Assembly (NCBI GenBank): GCA_019119815.1
Contig: DWWH01000034.1
Location: 1-64,000 of the forward strand
Origin: Candidatus Eisenbergiella intestinipullorum
GTDB lineage: Bacteria > Bacillota > Clostridia > Lachnospirales > Lachnospiraceae
Direction: 5' to 3'
Length of the DNA: 64,000 nt
Shown: piece after piece, positions 50,917 through 59,981 of the stretch
How the letters are laid out: each line of letters opens with the position of its first letter
How positions within the stretch are numbered: the stretch's first letter is position 1
The notes under the pieces: model-generated
What the model was told of the DNA's origin: nothing
The model's database searches: none
What the model saw: the letters and a program-made list of their open reading frames with translations, nothing else
Position numbers and translations under genes: made by a program

Positions 50917-50924
50917 AGATGGTT

Positions 50925-51238
50925 CCGATGGCGGAAAATTTTTTATTGCAGAAAAGCGGGAACTGAGCTATACTTCTTCTATCAGTTCTTTTCTGATGCT
51001 TCATTTATCTATGCCGCGGCCGGCGGTGTCTTTTATGGTTTTTTAAATTCCCGGACATGAGAGCCCTGAACATTGACAATATCAGAATTTCATCCCTGTA
51101 AACAAAACAGATCACGATTATTCATTTTCATTCTTTTTCATTTCACATTTCATTCTTTTATTCTTTGAAAGTCTGCCGCAGGGCGGCAGTGGAATCCCCG
51201 GATTGGAATATTTTTCTTACAAAATAACAGGAGGAACA
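50925..51238. other. AT-rich intergenic stretch
   Basis: No gene is supported here. The sequence is AT-rich and pyrimidine-rich around 51110-51170 (repeated CATTT/TTCATTC runs) and ends in AACAGGAGGAACAGT, a ribosome site in front of the first hairpin of composite element copy 2, whose GTG would start a 22-residue peptide. Confidence 0.4.
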
Positions 51239-51381
51239 GTGTGAAAAATAAGCCTGATGGCTTATTTTTCACACGGCAATTTGTGCCGGAGCGTCACAAA
51301 TTGCTCTGATGGCAGAAGAGAAATCGCATTCGCAATTTCTCTTCGCCCCGTCGCTTACGCTCCGGAATGGAGATTAACATG
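51239..51381 (+). repeat. Composite hairpin-cluster leader, copy 2
   Basis: Hairpins at 51239-51274 (16-bp stem, loop TGAT), 51276-51304 (10-bp stem, loop CCGGAGCGT, one base different from copy 1) and 51315-51344 (13-bp stem with one mismatch, loop ATTC), ending in CTCCGGAATGGAGATTAAC and the protease start. The GTG at 51241, behind AGGAGG, opens a 22-residue frame that begins KNKPDGLFF like copy 1 and stops at 51307-51309. Confidence 0.65.
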
Positions 51382-52188
51382 AAAAAAAGAAACAGAAGCC
51401 GGCGGCTGTATGGCTGCGCGGCAGCAGGCATCATACTGCTTTTGTCCTCAAAAACAGTTTACGCTTCCTGCGCGGAGGAAGAGGGTGTGATCCTGTCAGG
51501 AACGGGGCTGTATGCTGCCGCGGACTATGAGGCCGATGATCTCGGAGTGATCGGACCGGGAACCAGGGTGGACGTTCTGAGCGTCCTGTCGGAGTTCGTG
51601 CTGATAAAGGAGGGCGGCAGATATGCCTACATACCCTGCAAAGCCCTGTATATTGACGCTGATTACGAAACGCGCTACGGGGAGAAAAAAACATGCGGCA
51701 GTACGCATCCGGTGCTGATTACGGAGGGAAAGCTGTTTGAAAACGCTGCGGAAACGCTGCTGCGGGCTTACCATATGATCCCGGAAAAGATCCGGGAAGC
51801 TTTTGAAGCAGGCGGATTCCGGATCAAAATGACGGAATGGGACGTGGCAGAAGAAGCTTATGCGCCATACGGAGGCTATCGGGGAATCGGAAGGATTAAG
51901 GCAGTGACGGACTATGAGAGAAAAATGATTTACGTCAACGACGAATGGCCCAATGCGATCATTCATGAAATGGGGCATTTTCTGAACGATTTTCTGGGAA
52001 TGTACAGCTCACGCCCGGAAAACAGGGAGCTTTTTTACCGGGAGGCGGGAAAACTCAGCCTTTATGCGGGAAGCAATGACCGGGAATATTTTGCGGAGGC
52101 CTTCCGGCTGTATGTAACCGAGCCCCAGCTGCTTCGGATAATATCGCCGGAAAGCTTCGCATTGGTGGAGAAGGCGGTGAACCTCTGA
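51379..52188 (+). CDS. Secreted zincin-like metallopeptidase (ATLF-like) with SH3-like domain
   Basis: 269 residues. A signal peptide (about 1-33, LYGCAAAGIILLLSSKTVYA) is followed by an SH3-like segment (GTGLYAAADYEADDLGVIGP; about 42-105) and a catalytic domain with the zinc motif AIIHEMGHFLND and a later acidic EYFAEAFRLY, the pattern of the anthrax lethal-factor-like/zincin families. It is probably secreted and bound to the wall. The ATG at 51379 follows GGAG; the ATG at 51367 is part of the ribosome-site cassette. Target unknown. Confidence 0.82.
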   Translation: MKKRNRSRRLYGCAAAGIILLLSSKTVYASCAEEEGVILSGTGLYAAADYEADDLGVIGPGTRVDVLSVLSEFVLIKEGGRYAYIPCKALYIDADYETRYGEKKTCGSTHPVLITEGKLFENAAETLLRAYHMIPEKIREAFEAGGFRIKMTEWDVAEEAYAPYGGYRGIGRIKAVTDYERKMIYVNDEWPNAIIHEMGHFLNDFLGMYSSRPENRELFYREAGKLSLYAGSNDREYFAEAFRLYVTEPQLLRIISPESFALVEKAVNL

Positions 52189-52232
52189 CAGAGCGGGGAA
52201 ACAGGTTCTTTCTCAGACGGTCATTCCGGTTT

Positions 52233-52255
52233 CGGAGCCTGGCGATGAGGCTCCG
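52233..52255 (+). terminator. Hairpin after the metallopeptidase gene
   Basis: CGGAGCCT-GGCGATG-AGGCTCCG, an 8-bp perfect stem 44 bases past the stop. There is no immediate T-run, so terminator function is uncertain. Confidence 0.45.
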
Positions 52256-52262
52256 GGCATTC

Positions 52263-52322
52263 GCGCCGTTTTGCCCATCTGTGCCGTTTTGCCCATCCGC
52301 GCCGTTTTGCTCATCTGCGCCG
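52263..52322. repeat. 18-bp tandem repeat, about 3.3 units
   Basis: Units GCGCCGTTTTGCCCATCT, GTGCCGTTTTGCCCATCC and GCGCCGTTTTGCTCATCT at 52263, 52281 and 52299, then a partial GCGCCG. It lies just upstream of the sbcD promoter. The minus strand would encode a six-residue repeat (QMGKTA/RMGKTA), but no supported gene is there. Confidence 0.7.
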
Positions 52323-52376
52323 TATATCCGGGAGGCGGAACCCCGTCTGAAAATCTCCCGCTATCCACTGACTTAT

Positions 52377-52384
52377 GATATAAT
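52377..52384 (+). promoter_or_regulatory. Extended -10 promoter of sbcDC
   Basis: TG-A-TATAAT: TATAAT at 52379-52384 with TG one base before. No clear -35 is visible, which is normal for extended -10 promoters. It lies 40 bases before the sbcD start. Confidence 0.55.
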
Positions 52385-52424
52385 GAAAGGAACAGTGCGG
52401 CAAAAACAGGCAGGAGGGAAGGAA

Positions 52425-53690
52425 ATGAAGCTGTTTCATCTGTCGGATTTACATATCGGAAAACTGCTGTGCGGCTACAGCCTGAAGGAAAATCAGGAGG
52501 CGGTGCTTTCTCAGATTGTGGACTATGCAAAAGAAGAACATCCGGACGCCATCCTGATCTGCGGGGATATTTACGACAAGTCGGCCCCTTCGGGAGAAGC
52601 CTATGTGATGTTTGACCGCTTTCTGGAATCGCTGTCGGAAATCCGCCCCCGGATTCCGGTTCTCATCATCGCGGGCAACCATGATTCTCCGGAGCGGCTG
52701 TCCTATGCCTCGGCCTTTCTGGAAAAGCACAGCATTTATCTGTCCGTGTTCCCGCCCGTCCGGGAGGAGGAATATCTGAAAAAAATCGAACTGACGGACG
52801 AATATGGTCCGGTGGATTTTTATCTGCTGCCCTTCCTGAAGCCGGGGTATCTGCGGCCGCTGCTTCCGGACGGAAGCGTGCTGAGCTATGAGGAAGCGGT
52901 CCGTTTCCTGCTTTCCAGAGAAAAAATCGATTCCGGAAGGAGGAACGTGATCCTGTCCCATCAGTTTTATACGGCCGCTCAGTCCGAGCCGGAAACCTGC
53001 GATTCGGAGGTGGCGGTGGCCATGGCCGGCGGACTGGATCGAATCGATGTTTCCGTGCTGGACGCTTTTGATTATGCGGCGCTGGGGCATCTGCACGGTT
53101 CCCAGCGGGTGGGAAGGGAAAGCGCCCGCTACTGCGGCACGCCGTATAAATATTCCGTGAGCGAGGAGCGCCATCACAAGTCGGTCACGGTGGTGGAGCT
53201 TGGGAAAAAAGGTGAGGAGCCTCGGCTTCGTTTCCTGCCGCTTTCCGGCCTGCAGGATGTGAGAAGGCTGCGCGGAACGCTGGAGGAGGTGCTGAAGGCG
53301 GCGGAGCCTGCCGCCGGGAGGACGGAAGGGGCGTCATCATCCGCTTCCGGGCTTTCGCCATCCGCACAGGACAGCCTGCCGTCTGCCCCCTCCGGCGTCT
53401 GCCATGATTTCGTCAGCGTCACCATTACGGACGAGCAGGAGCCGTACCGGATCAGAGAGCGGCTGGAGGAGCGCTACGATCATCTGCTGGAGCTTCGGGT
53501 CGATAACGCCAGAACCAGAGCGCGCCTGACGGAGGGCGGGAGCGAAACCGATCCGGCCCCGGAGCCCATGGAAGCCTTCCGGCAGTTTTATGAAACCGTA
53601 AACCATACGCCGCTGCCGGAGGAAGGGGAACGGATCATGAAAAGGCTGATCCGGGAAATTCAGGAGAAAGGGATGGAGGGAACGCTGTGA
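52425..53690 (+). CDS. sbcD: SbcCD exonuclease subunit D
   Basis: 421 residues. The metallophosphoesterase motifs are clear: LSDLHIGK (DxH), ICGDIYDKSAP (GDxxD), IAGNHDSPERLSYAS (GNHD/E), ILSHQF and ALGHLHGSQRV (GHxH). It forms the nuclease of the Mre11/Rad50-type complex that opens DNA hairpins and broken ends. The start at 52425 follows AGGAGGGAAGG. A Ser/Ala-rich insert near residues 300-325 (GASSSASGLSPSAQDSLPSA) looks unstructured. Its stop overlaps sbcC (GTGA). Confidence 0.95.
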   Translation: MKLFHLSDLHIGKLLCGYSLKENQEAVLSQIVDYAKEEHPDAILICGDIYDKSAPSGEAYVMFDRFLESLSEIRPRIPVLIIAGNHDSPERLSYASAFLEKHSIYLSVFPPVREEEYLKKIELTDEYGPVDFYLLPFLKPGYLRPLLPDGSVLSYEEAVRFLLSREKIDSGRRNVILSHQFYTAAQSEPETCDSEVAVAMAGGLDRIDVSVLDAFDYAALGHLHGSQRVGRESARYCGTPYKYSVSEERHHKSVTVVELGKKGEEPRLRFLPLSGLQDVRRLRGTLEEVLKAAEPAAGRTEGASSSASGLSPSAQDSLPSAPSGVCHDFVSVTITDEQEPYRIRERLEERYDHLLELRVDNARTRARLTEGGSETDPAPEPMEAFRQFYETVNHTPLPEEGERIMKRLIREIQEKGMEGTL

Positions 53691-56600
53691 AACCGTTACA
53701 GATCACCATGTCCGCCTTCGGCTCCTACGCGGGAGAGGTGACGGTGGATTTTGAAAAAGCAGGACACGGGATTTTTCTGATCACCGGGGACACCGGAGCG
53801 GGAAAGACCACCATTTTTGACGCCATCGCCTTTGCCCTGTTCGGGGAAAGCAGCGGCCGGAAGCGGGACGGAAGCATGATGAGAAGCCAGTACGCGCCGG
53901 ATGAGAGGGAGACCTTTGTGACGCTCGTTTTTTCCCAGAAGGGGGAGCGCTATCAGGTCAGGCGCCGTCCCTCCTATCTGCGTCTGAGCCGGAGAAAAAA
54001 CAAAAACGGGGAATATACTCCGGTGCAGGTGACGGCCCAGGCCAGCCTGCTTCTTCCGGACGGGACGGAATATCCGGGAGGCATCCGGGAGGTGAACCAG
54101 AAGCTGCAGGAGCTGATCGGCGTGGATTACAGCCAGTTTTCTCAGATCGCCATGATCGCGCAGGGGGATTATCTTCGCCTGCTGCATGCCTCCTCCCGGG
54201 AGCGGAAGGAGATTTTTTCCAGAATCTTTGATACAGGCATCTACCGTCAGGTACAGACGAGGCTGAAGGAGGAAAACGACCGGATGGCCTCCGCACTGGA
54301 GGACGGCAGGAAGCTGATCGCCCATGAGCTTGCGGGCGTCCAGATGAGCCCGGAAGGAGAGGCGAAGTGGCAGGAGCTTCTTGCCCGGCCGGAGACCGGA
54401 GCGGAGCAGATCGAAGAGGCGCTTTCCGGCCTTTTGACGGAACAGGAAAAGGCGCTGGAAGGTATGGCGCGGCAGAAAAAAGAGAAGGAGCAGGCAGAAC
54501 GCGCGCTGGAGGAAAAGCTGCGGCAGGCGCAGGAAACCGGCCGGCAGTTCACCCTTCTGGAAAAGGAACGGGAGGCGCTTTCTCTTCTCCTTTCCGGAAA
54601 GGAGGAGCAGGAGGAGCTGGAAAAGCGGCTGTCCCTCGCGCAGAAAGCGGAAAAGGCGGAACCGGCCCGCCAGAATTTCCTCGAAAGAAAAAAGGAACGG
54701 GACACGGAACTTTCCCGGCAGAAGGAGAGGAAAGAAGGGCTTTCGCTGCTGCGGAAAAGGGTTCAGTCCGCCGTCCGGGAGGCGGAGGAAGAGCGGAAGC
54801 GGCATGACGCCCGCCTCCCCGGCCTGCAGGAGGAGCTGGTGAAGCTGCAAAACGACCTTCCCCTGTTTGAACAGTATAAAAAGGCGCGGGCGGAGCAGGA
54901 GGAAGCCGCCGGACAGGAGGCGCAGGCCGGACAGCGTCAGAAGGAGGCGCAGCAGCGTCTGGAGGGGGTGAAGCAGCGGCTGGAAACGTTGAAGCAGGAA
55001 CAGGAGAAGCTGGAAACGACGGCCGCAGGCGCCGACGCGCTGAAGCTCCGCCTGGAGGGCCTGCAGCGTCAGAAGGAGCGGCTGCTTCGCTTGGCGCAGC
55101 AGCTTTCGGAATGGAAAAAGACGGTTCAGAAGCGGGAGGAAAAGAAGCGGGAGGCGGAAGCCGCCCTGCGGGAGCTGTCCCGCAGGGACCGGGCTTATGC
55201 AGAGCACAATCAGGCGTTTCTGGCGGCACAGGCCGGTCTGATGGCGGAGAAGCTGACGGAGGGAAGTCCCTGCCCGGTCTGCGGTTCCACCCATCATCCC
55301 GCTCCCGCGGCCCTTGCGGAAAGCACGGTCACACAGGAAGCGGTGGAACGGGCGAAGAAAGAGCGGGACGGGGCGGAGCAGAAGAGCCGGAAGATCGCCG
55401 GAGAGTCCGCGGGGCTGGTGGAGAGCTGCCGCCGCCAGCGGTTTTCCATGGAGCAGGAGCTTGACGCGCTGATGCGGGAGGAGGCCGGAGCGGCTGAACA
55501 TTCCGGATTCGCTCCGGAAGGAATATCCAGAACGGACGCGAACCGTGCAGCCATTCCGGGAGGCGATGCAGGGACAGAATCCGATGGGGAGGAAGCCTTT
55601 GGCGAACGGGTTACTGCCTGGGGCAGGGTCTCTCACGCCGCCTGCGTGGAAAGCATCCGACAGATTCAGAAGCGTCTGGAGGAGGCGCAGCAGGCCGGAA
55701 AGCTTCTGGAACAGAAGAAGCAGGAGCAGGCCCGGGCGGAAGAGAACCGGAAAAAGGCGGAAGCGCAGAAGGAGGAAGCGGACCGCAGTCTGCTGGAAGC
55801 GCGGGAGAAGCTCGCTGCGGCGAAGAGCGCGCTGGAGCAGGTCGGGAAACGCCTTCCCGGACAGACCGCGGAAGAAGCGAGAAGCGCGCTTTCCCGTCTG
55901 AACGAAGAAAAAAAGCGGCTGGAGGAAGGACTTTCGCAGGCGGAGGAGCGTAAAAACGTTCTGCTTCAGCAGGAAAAAGAGCAGGCAGGCGCCCTGCAGG
56001 CGGCGGAAGAAAACATGGAACGGCTGGAGGCGGCTCTGGAAGCGGCGGCCCTTGCCTGGGAAAACAGCTGGAAGGAGCAGGGGTTTGATACCGGGGAGGC
56101 CTGTGTGCAGGCCCGCGCTGCGGGCGCGGATATGGAAGCCTGGAAGAGCGCCCGGGCCGCCTACGACCAGGAGCTTCTGCACAGCCGGGAGCGGACCGCC
56201 CAGCTGGAAAAGCAGCTTGCGGGACAGGAGCGCACCGCGGCTGAGGTTTTGCAGGCCCTTGCGGACAGCCGCGAGACCTGCAGACAGGAACGGGAAAAGC
56301 TGGAAGCGGAGAGCGGACAGCTTACGGCAGTCTGGAGCAGAAACCGGAAAGCGATGGAAAATCTGAAGCAGCTGTGGAAGGGACAGGAGGCAAAAGAGCA
56401 GGAATACCGGCTGCTGCGCCATTTGTTTCAGACCGCAAACGGCAGGCTCTCCGGGACGGCCGGGCTGGATTTTCAGACCTGGGTGCAGAGGCAGTATTTT
56501 CAGCGGATGATCCAGGCCGCCAACCGCAGGCTGAACGTGATGGCGGACGGGCAGTTCCTCTTACAGTGCCGCAGCCTGGACGCTCTGGGAAAGCAGGGCG

Positions 56601-56953
56601 AGGTGGGGCTTGATCTGGATGTGTACAGCATGGTGACGGGAAAGGTCAGAGACGTGAAAACCCTTTCCGGCGGCGAATCCTTCCTCACCGCCCTGGCGAT
56701 GGCGCTGGGAATGGCGGATGTGATTCAGAGCACGGCAGGCTATGTGCAGATCGACGCCATGTTCATCGACGAGGGCTTCGGCTCTCTGGATGAGGAAAGC
56801 CGGATGCGCGCCATCCGCATTCTGCAGGAGCTGGCGGGCGGAAAGCGTCTCATCGGCATCATTTCCCACGTGCAGGAGCTTAAAGATCAGATCGACCGGA
56901 AGCTGATCGTGAAAAAGGATGAAAAGGGAAGCCATGTATATTGGCAGATATGA
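53687..56953 (+). CDS. sbcC: SbcCD exonuclease subunit C (Rad50-like ATPase)
   Basis: 1088 residues, GTG start overlapping the sbcD stop. N-terminal Walker A GDTGAGKTTIFDAIAF, then a very long coiled coil interrupted near residue 530 by the zinc-hook SPCPVCGSTHH (CxxC), and C-terminal signature LSGGESF and Walker B MFIDEGFGSLDEE. SbcC folds back on itself so that both ATPase halves meet. Length agrees with the family. The strongly biased codon use in the coiled coil makes a false long frame on the opposite strand. Confidence 0.96.
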   Translation: MKPLQITMSAFGSYAGEVTVDFEKAGHGIFLITGDTGAGKTTIFDAIAFALFGESSGRKRDGSMMRSQYAPDERETFVTLVFSQKGERYQVRRRPSYLRLSRRKNKNGEYTPVQVTAQASLLLPDGTEYPGGIREVNQKLQELIGVDYSQFSQIAMIAQGDYLRLLHASSRERKEIFSRIFDTGIYRQVQTRLKEENDRMASALEDGRKLIAHELAGVQMSPEGEAKWQELLARPETGAEQIEEALSGLLTEQEKALEGMARQKKEKEQAERALEEKLRQAQETGRQFTLLEKEREALSLLLSGKEEQEELEKRLSLAQKAEKAEPARQNFLERKKERDTELSRQKERKEGLSLLRKRVQSAVREAEEERKRHDARLPGLQEELVKLQNDLPLFEQYKKARAEQEEAAGQEAQAGQRQKEAQQRLEGVKQRLETLKQEQEKLETTAAGADALKLRLEGLQRQKERLLRLAQQLSEWKKTVQKREEKKREAEAALRELSRRDRAYAEHNQAFLAAQAGLMAEKLTEGSPCPVCGSTHHPAPAALAESTVTQEAVERAKKERDGAEQKSRKIAGESAGLVESCRRQRFSMEQELDALMREEAGAAEHSGFAPEGISRTDANRAAIPGGDAGTESDGEEAFGERVTAWGRVSHAACVESIRQIQKRLEEAQQAGKLLEQKKQEQARAEENRKKAEAQKEEADRSLLEAREKLAAAKSALEQVGKRLPGQTAEEARSALSRLNEEKKRLEEGLSQAEERKNVLLQQEKEQAGALQAAEENMERLEAALEAAALAWENSWKEQGFDTGEACVQARAAGADMEAWKSARAAYDQELLHSRERTAQLEKQLAGQERTAAEVLQALADSRETCRQEREKLEAESGQLTAVWSRNRKAMENLKQLWKGQEAKEQEYRLLRHLFQTANGRLSGTAGLDFQTWVQRQYFQRMIQAANRRLNVMADGQFLLQCRSLDALGKQGEVGLDLDVYSMVTGKVRDVKTLSGGESFLTALAMALGMADVIQSTAGYVQIDAMFIDEGFGSLDEESRMRAIRILQELAGGKRLIGIISHVQELKDQIDRKLIVKKDEKGSHVYWQI

Positions 56954-57423
56954 GGACAGGATTTATTTTTTCATAGTTTAATTCAAAGTTCCCAGTATTG
57001 ATTGCTTTCAGAGGGAGGAGTTTCGTAAGCGTGTGCTATTTGTGTACTGAGAAAAGTAAGAATGGATTCGGTTCAAAGTCGCTGGTCCGTCTATTGAGAT
57101 GGTGCCGAAGCTGATGTTTTCGGTGAGAATTCGAATGCCAAAGAAACGCTGGATTTCCCAATTATATTCACATTTGAAAAAAGGTTCTTCATCTTACAAG
57201 CGGAGAAAAGTAAAGTAGGAGAACTGATTAAAGGTCTTCTATCGATGGAGGTGCTGGAAGGTTTGTTATGCAAAATTGACTGCACTGAATTTTGAAAGCG
57301 AGCGGAAGATGAGGCTTGTGCACAACTCAGTAACTTGAGTAAAAACAGATGATGAATGGATTTTGTCTGCAAGAAGTAATGTATCGATACAATTATTGCT
57401 AAAATAATCAAGGAGAAAGTCTT
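56954..57423. other. AT-richer intergenic stretch with a decayed gene
   Basis: Composition changes here from GC-rich to AT-rich. The plus frame at about 57102-57292 is open and coding-like (GAEADVFGENSNAKETLDFP; FTFEKRFFILQAEKSKVGEL; ending LCKIDCTEF), but has no start or family match and stops early. It is probably the remnant of a gene lost at the boundary of the island. Confidence 0.4.
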
Positions 57424-59340
57424 ATGAATATTCACGAAAAGAAAGTTGAGTTATTCAATAAATTCGCTCCTGAACTGATGGATATAACGAGCAGCGCGAT
57501 TCGCACTGATTGTTTGACAGATAAGCAGTGGGACAATGTAAAACAGAAATTTGCATATAATGCTGAAAAAGCGGAAGTTATCGGCTTTTTGGATACATCT
57601 GTAACATCATCAGGAAAAAGCGGTTACCTTTTTACTGATGAAAAAGTGTATTATTTGGAAACGTTGGAGAAACCCAAAAAGCTTTGGTATGATGAAATTA
57701 AATGTGTTAGAGTCACGGACGCGGAAAAAAAGAAAGATTCCAGCCGTATTCTTCAGATTGAACTAAAAGATGGGAAACAGATTAGTTGGACGAGTACGTT
57801 CTTGAATAAGACTCCGCTTTGCGCTCTCTTTAAGGAACTGATTAAAATGGAATCTGTTCCTCAAAGCGGTAATGCGTCAGTACATTATGCTAAAAATCAG
57901 AAATCGGGCGCAGAAGCTGCCGGATATGGCATTGGCAACTTTGGTAACGTGAACAGGATTTACGAGGAAGAAAAATTCCATTCGCGGCAGGGACACGGAT
58001 TTTCGGCTGAAAGAGCCAACAATTTTTATGACAAAAGCAGAGGACATGATGCCAAGATAGTGGGTGATGATAATGTTCAAAATGGCGCGGACAGAATTGT
58101 TGATGGAATTTACCTGCAGTCCAAATACTGTGCAACAGGGCAGGATTGTATCAAAGAATGTTTTGAAGACAGCGGTAAGGGCAGATTCAGGTATATGACA
58201 GATGGAAAACCAATGCAGATTGAAGTGCCTGCTGATCAGGAAATATACAATGAAGCTGTCAAGACGATGGGAGAGAAGATAAAAAACGGACAAGTACCTG
58301 GTGTGACAGATCCTAAAGAGGCGAAAAATCTCGTTCGGAAAGGACATGTTACATACGAACAGGCTAAAAATATTGCCAAAGCAGGTAATGTTGAATCCCT
58401 GAAATACGATGCTGCAAATGGAATAGTTTATGCAACATCTGCATTTGGCATCACTGCAATTATAACTTTTGCCACATCCGTCTGGGATGGTGAAGATTTT
58501 AACGTCTGTTTGAAAAATGCTGCATATGCTGGCCTAAAGGTAGGTGGAACTTCTTTTATCGTCAGTGTACTTTCCAGTCAACTGTCCAAAGCCGGACTAA
58601 ATAATATGCTTGTGGGAAATTCCGAGGCGATAGTCAGTCTGATGGGACCTAAGGCATCCGCTGTGCTGATTAATGCGTTTCGAAGCGGTACAAAACCGAT
58701 TTATGGTGCTGCTGCGATGAAAAGCGCTGCCAAACTGCTTAGAGGTAATGTGATCACTGCAGGGCTTACAGTTGTTGTTCTTTCATCTTTTGATATTGCC
58801 AATATCTTCAGAGGGAGAATCTCGGGAAAACAATTGTTGAAAAATCTGGCTAACACCACTTCTACTGTGGCAGGAGGCACAGCTGGATGGATAGCTGGAG
58901 CAGCAGCAGGCAGTGCGATTCTCCCCGGTTTGGGAACGCTCATTGGTGGGATAGCCGGTTCACTGGTCTCAGGTAGCGCTGCTGGCAAGTTGACCAGTAA
59001 GGTGACAAACGCAATTGTGGAAGATGATGCCGATGAGATGGTTGCTGTTATTCAGAAGCAATTTGAAACGATCGCTAATGATTATTTGCTTAATCGGAAA
59101 GAAGCGGAAAAGTGTGTGGATCGTCTTAGTGAAGGATTGACCGGCAATGTATTGAAAGATATGTTTGCCAGTGACGACAGAGAATCATTTGCACGTAATC
59201 TTATTATTCCGATTGTTGAAAAAATGGTATCCATGCGTGAATTGATCAGACTTCCAAGTGACAGGCAAATGGTTGACAGTTTAAAGATAATATTAGAGGA
59301 TATAGCTGATGAAGAGGAGAGCGTAGCAAATCAAAATTAA
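57424..59340 (+). CDS. Glycine-zipper membrane protein with N-terminal PH-like domain
   Basis: 638 residues, AAGGAG 9 bases before the ATG. Residues ~45-140 look like a bacterial PH-type domain (GKSGYLFTDEKVYYLETLEK; WYDEIKCVRV). A conserved middle part follows (VDGIYLQSKYCATGQDCIKE; TDPKEAKNLVRKGHVTYEQA). From ~340 there are several weakly hydrophobic, Ala/Gly-rich segments, ending with a glycine-zipper (GGTAGWIAGAAAGSAILPGL; LIGGIAGSLVSGSAAGKL) like those of pore-forming or membrane-inserting proteins. Proteins of this look occur as hypothetical proteins in many bacteria; I know no proven function. It precedes the dynamin operon by 640 bp on the same strand. Confidence 0.75.
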   Translation: MNIHEKKVELFNKFAPELMDITSSAIRTDCLTDKQWDNVKQKFAYNAEKAEVIGFLDTSVTSSGKSGYLFTDEKVYYLETLEKPKKLWYDEIKCVRVTDAEKKKDSSRILQIELKDGKQISWTSTFLNKTPLCALFKELIKMESVPQSGNASVHYAKNQKSGAEAAGYGIGNFGNVNRIYEEEKFHSRQGHGFSAERANNFYDKSRGHDAKIVGDDNVQNGADRIVDGIYLQSKYCATGQDCIKECFEDSGKGRFRYMTDGKPMQIEVPADQEIYNEAVKTMGEKIKNGQVPGVTDPKEAKNLVRKGHVTYEQAKNIAKAGNVESLKYDAANGIVYATSAFGITAIITFATSVWDGEDFNVCLKNAAYAGLKVGGTSFIVSVLSSQLSKAGLNNMLVGNSEAIVSLMGPKASAVLINAFRSGTKPIYGAAAMKSAAKLLRGNVITAGLTVVVLSSFDIANIFRGRISGKQLLKNLANTTSTVAGGTAGWIAGAAAGSAILPGLGTLIGGIAGSLVSGSAAGKLTSKVTNAIVEDDADEMVAVIQKQFETIANDYLLNRKEAEKCVDRLSEGLTGNVLKDMFASDDRESFARNLIIPIVEKMVSMRELIRLPSDRQMVDSLKIILEDIADEEESVANQN

Positions 59341-59476
59341 GAATCGGAGAAAATAGGAATCAGGATAACTATTGTCTTTCTGAAGTGCTATAATCAGGTC
59401 ATAGGGGTTTTAAAATCTTAATTTGAAAAAAATATTAGCAGCATCGTCTTTATATGGCAGCAAATTAAGGCAGAAA

Positions 59477-59505
59477 TTGACACGAGCAGATAAATACATT
59501 ACTAT
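59477..59505 (+). promoter_or_regulatory. Candidate promoter of the dynamin operon region
   Basis: TTGACA at 59477-59482 and TACTAT at 59500-59505, 17-bp spacer. Just downstream AGATAGTT and AACTATCT (about 59510-59541) can form a hairpin, followed after nine bases by a T-run: either an attenuator or an independent terminator. The dynamin gene starts 477 bases further. Confidence 0.5.
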
Positions 59506-59603
59506 CATTAGATAGTTTCTTGTTTGTACAGAATAACTATCTGCGGACATTTTTTATGAGCGGCACGCCGTTAAAATTGACCGCAGCCTAAAAATATTCT
59601 CAT

Positions 59604-59771
59604 ATGGCCGAAAGAGAAATTTTGTGCAAAAAGCTGGCGCAGCAATTTCATGTCACGGATCAGAGCGTCCAGCATGATATGGAATCGTTGCGCCGCTTTT
59701 TTAGGACATGGATTGCGCAGGAAATTCAAGGTATCCCACATGGATTACTTCCAGAAGAGCGAGTCCTGTAA
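59604..59771 (+). pseudogene. Short HTH fragment, DeoR/HTH_11-like
   Basis: An ATG at 59604 opens 55 codons: AEREILCKKLAQQFHVTDQS and VQHDMESLRRFFRTWI, which resembles the winged HTH of DeoR/WYL-type regulators (SxxTIxxDIxxLRR). It stops at 59769-59771 without an effector domain, and no good ribosome site is seen. It is probably the remnant of a regulator. The rest of the 59341-59981 gap holds no gene I recognise. Confidence 0.45.
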
Positions 59772-59981
59772 GCAGGTGCCGTTTATGTACGGCAGCAGGC
59801 TGAAGTGAATCAAGTCCGGTATAGCGGGCCGTCCATTGGGACGACGTTGGATTGCCTGTTAATGAGAAAAGCCTCTCCCGTGATGGAGAACTGAATTATT
59901 AGGGGCAATTCGAGAAGAGAATTGAGATGCACCTCAAAAGTCAGGAATCTCATAACAAACTGTATGAAGGAGTATCAAAAG

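Noticed and set aside
52213..52530. A minus-strand frame with a QMGKTA repeat
   Set aside because: The repeat is only the 18-bp tandem DNA repeat read backwards; no ribosome site, and it overlaps sbcD.
53696..56422. A 908-codon open frame on the minus strand
   Set aside because: It is the mirror of sbcC, rich in Leu and Arg from the biased codons of the coiled coil, and has no ribosome site or family match.
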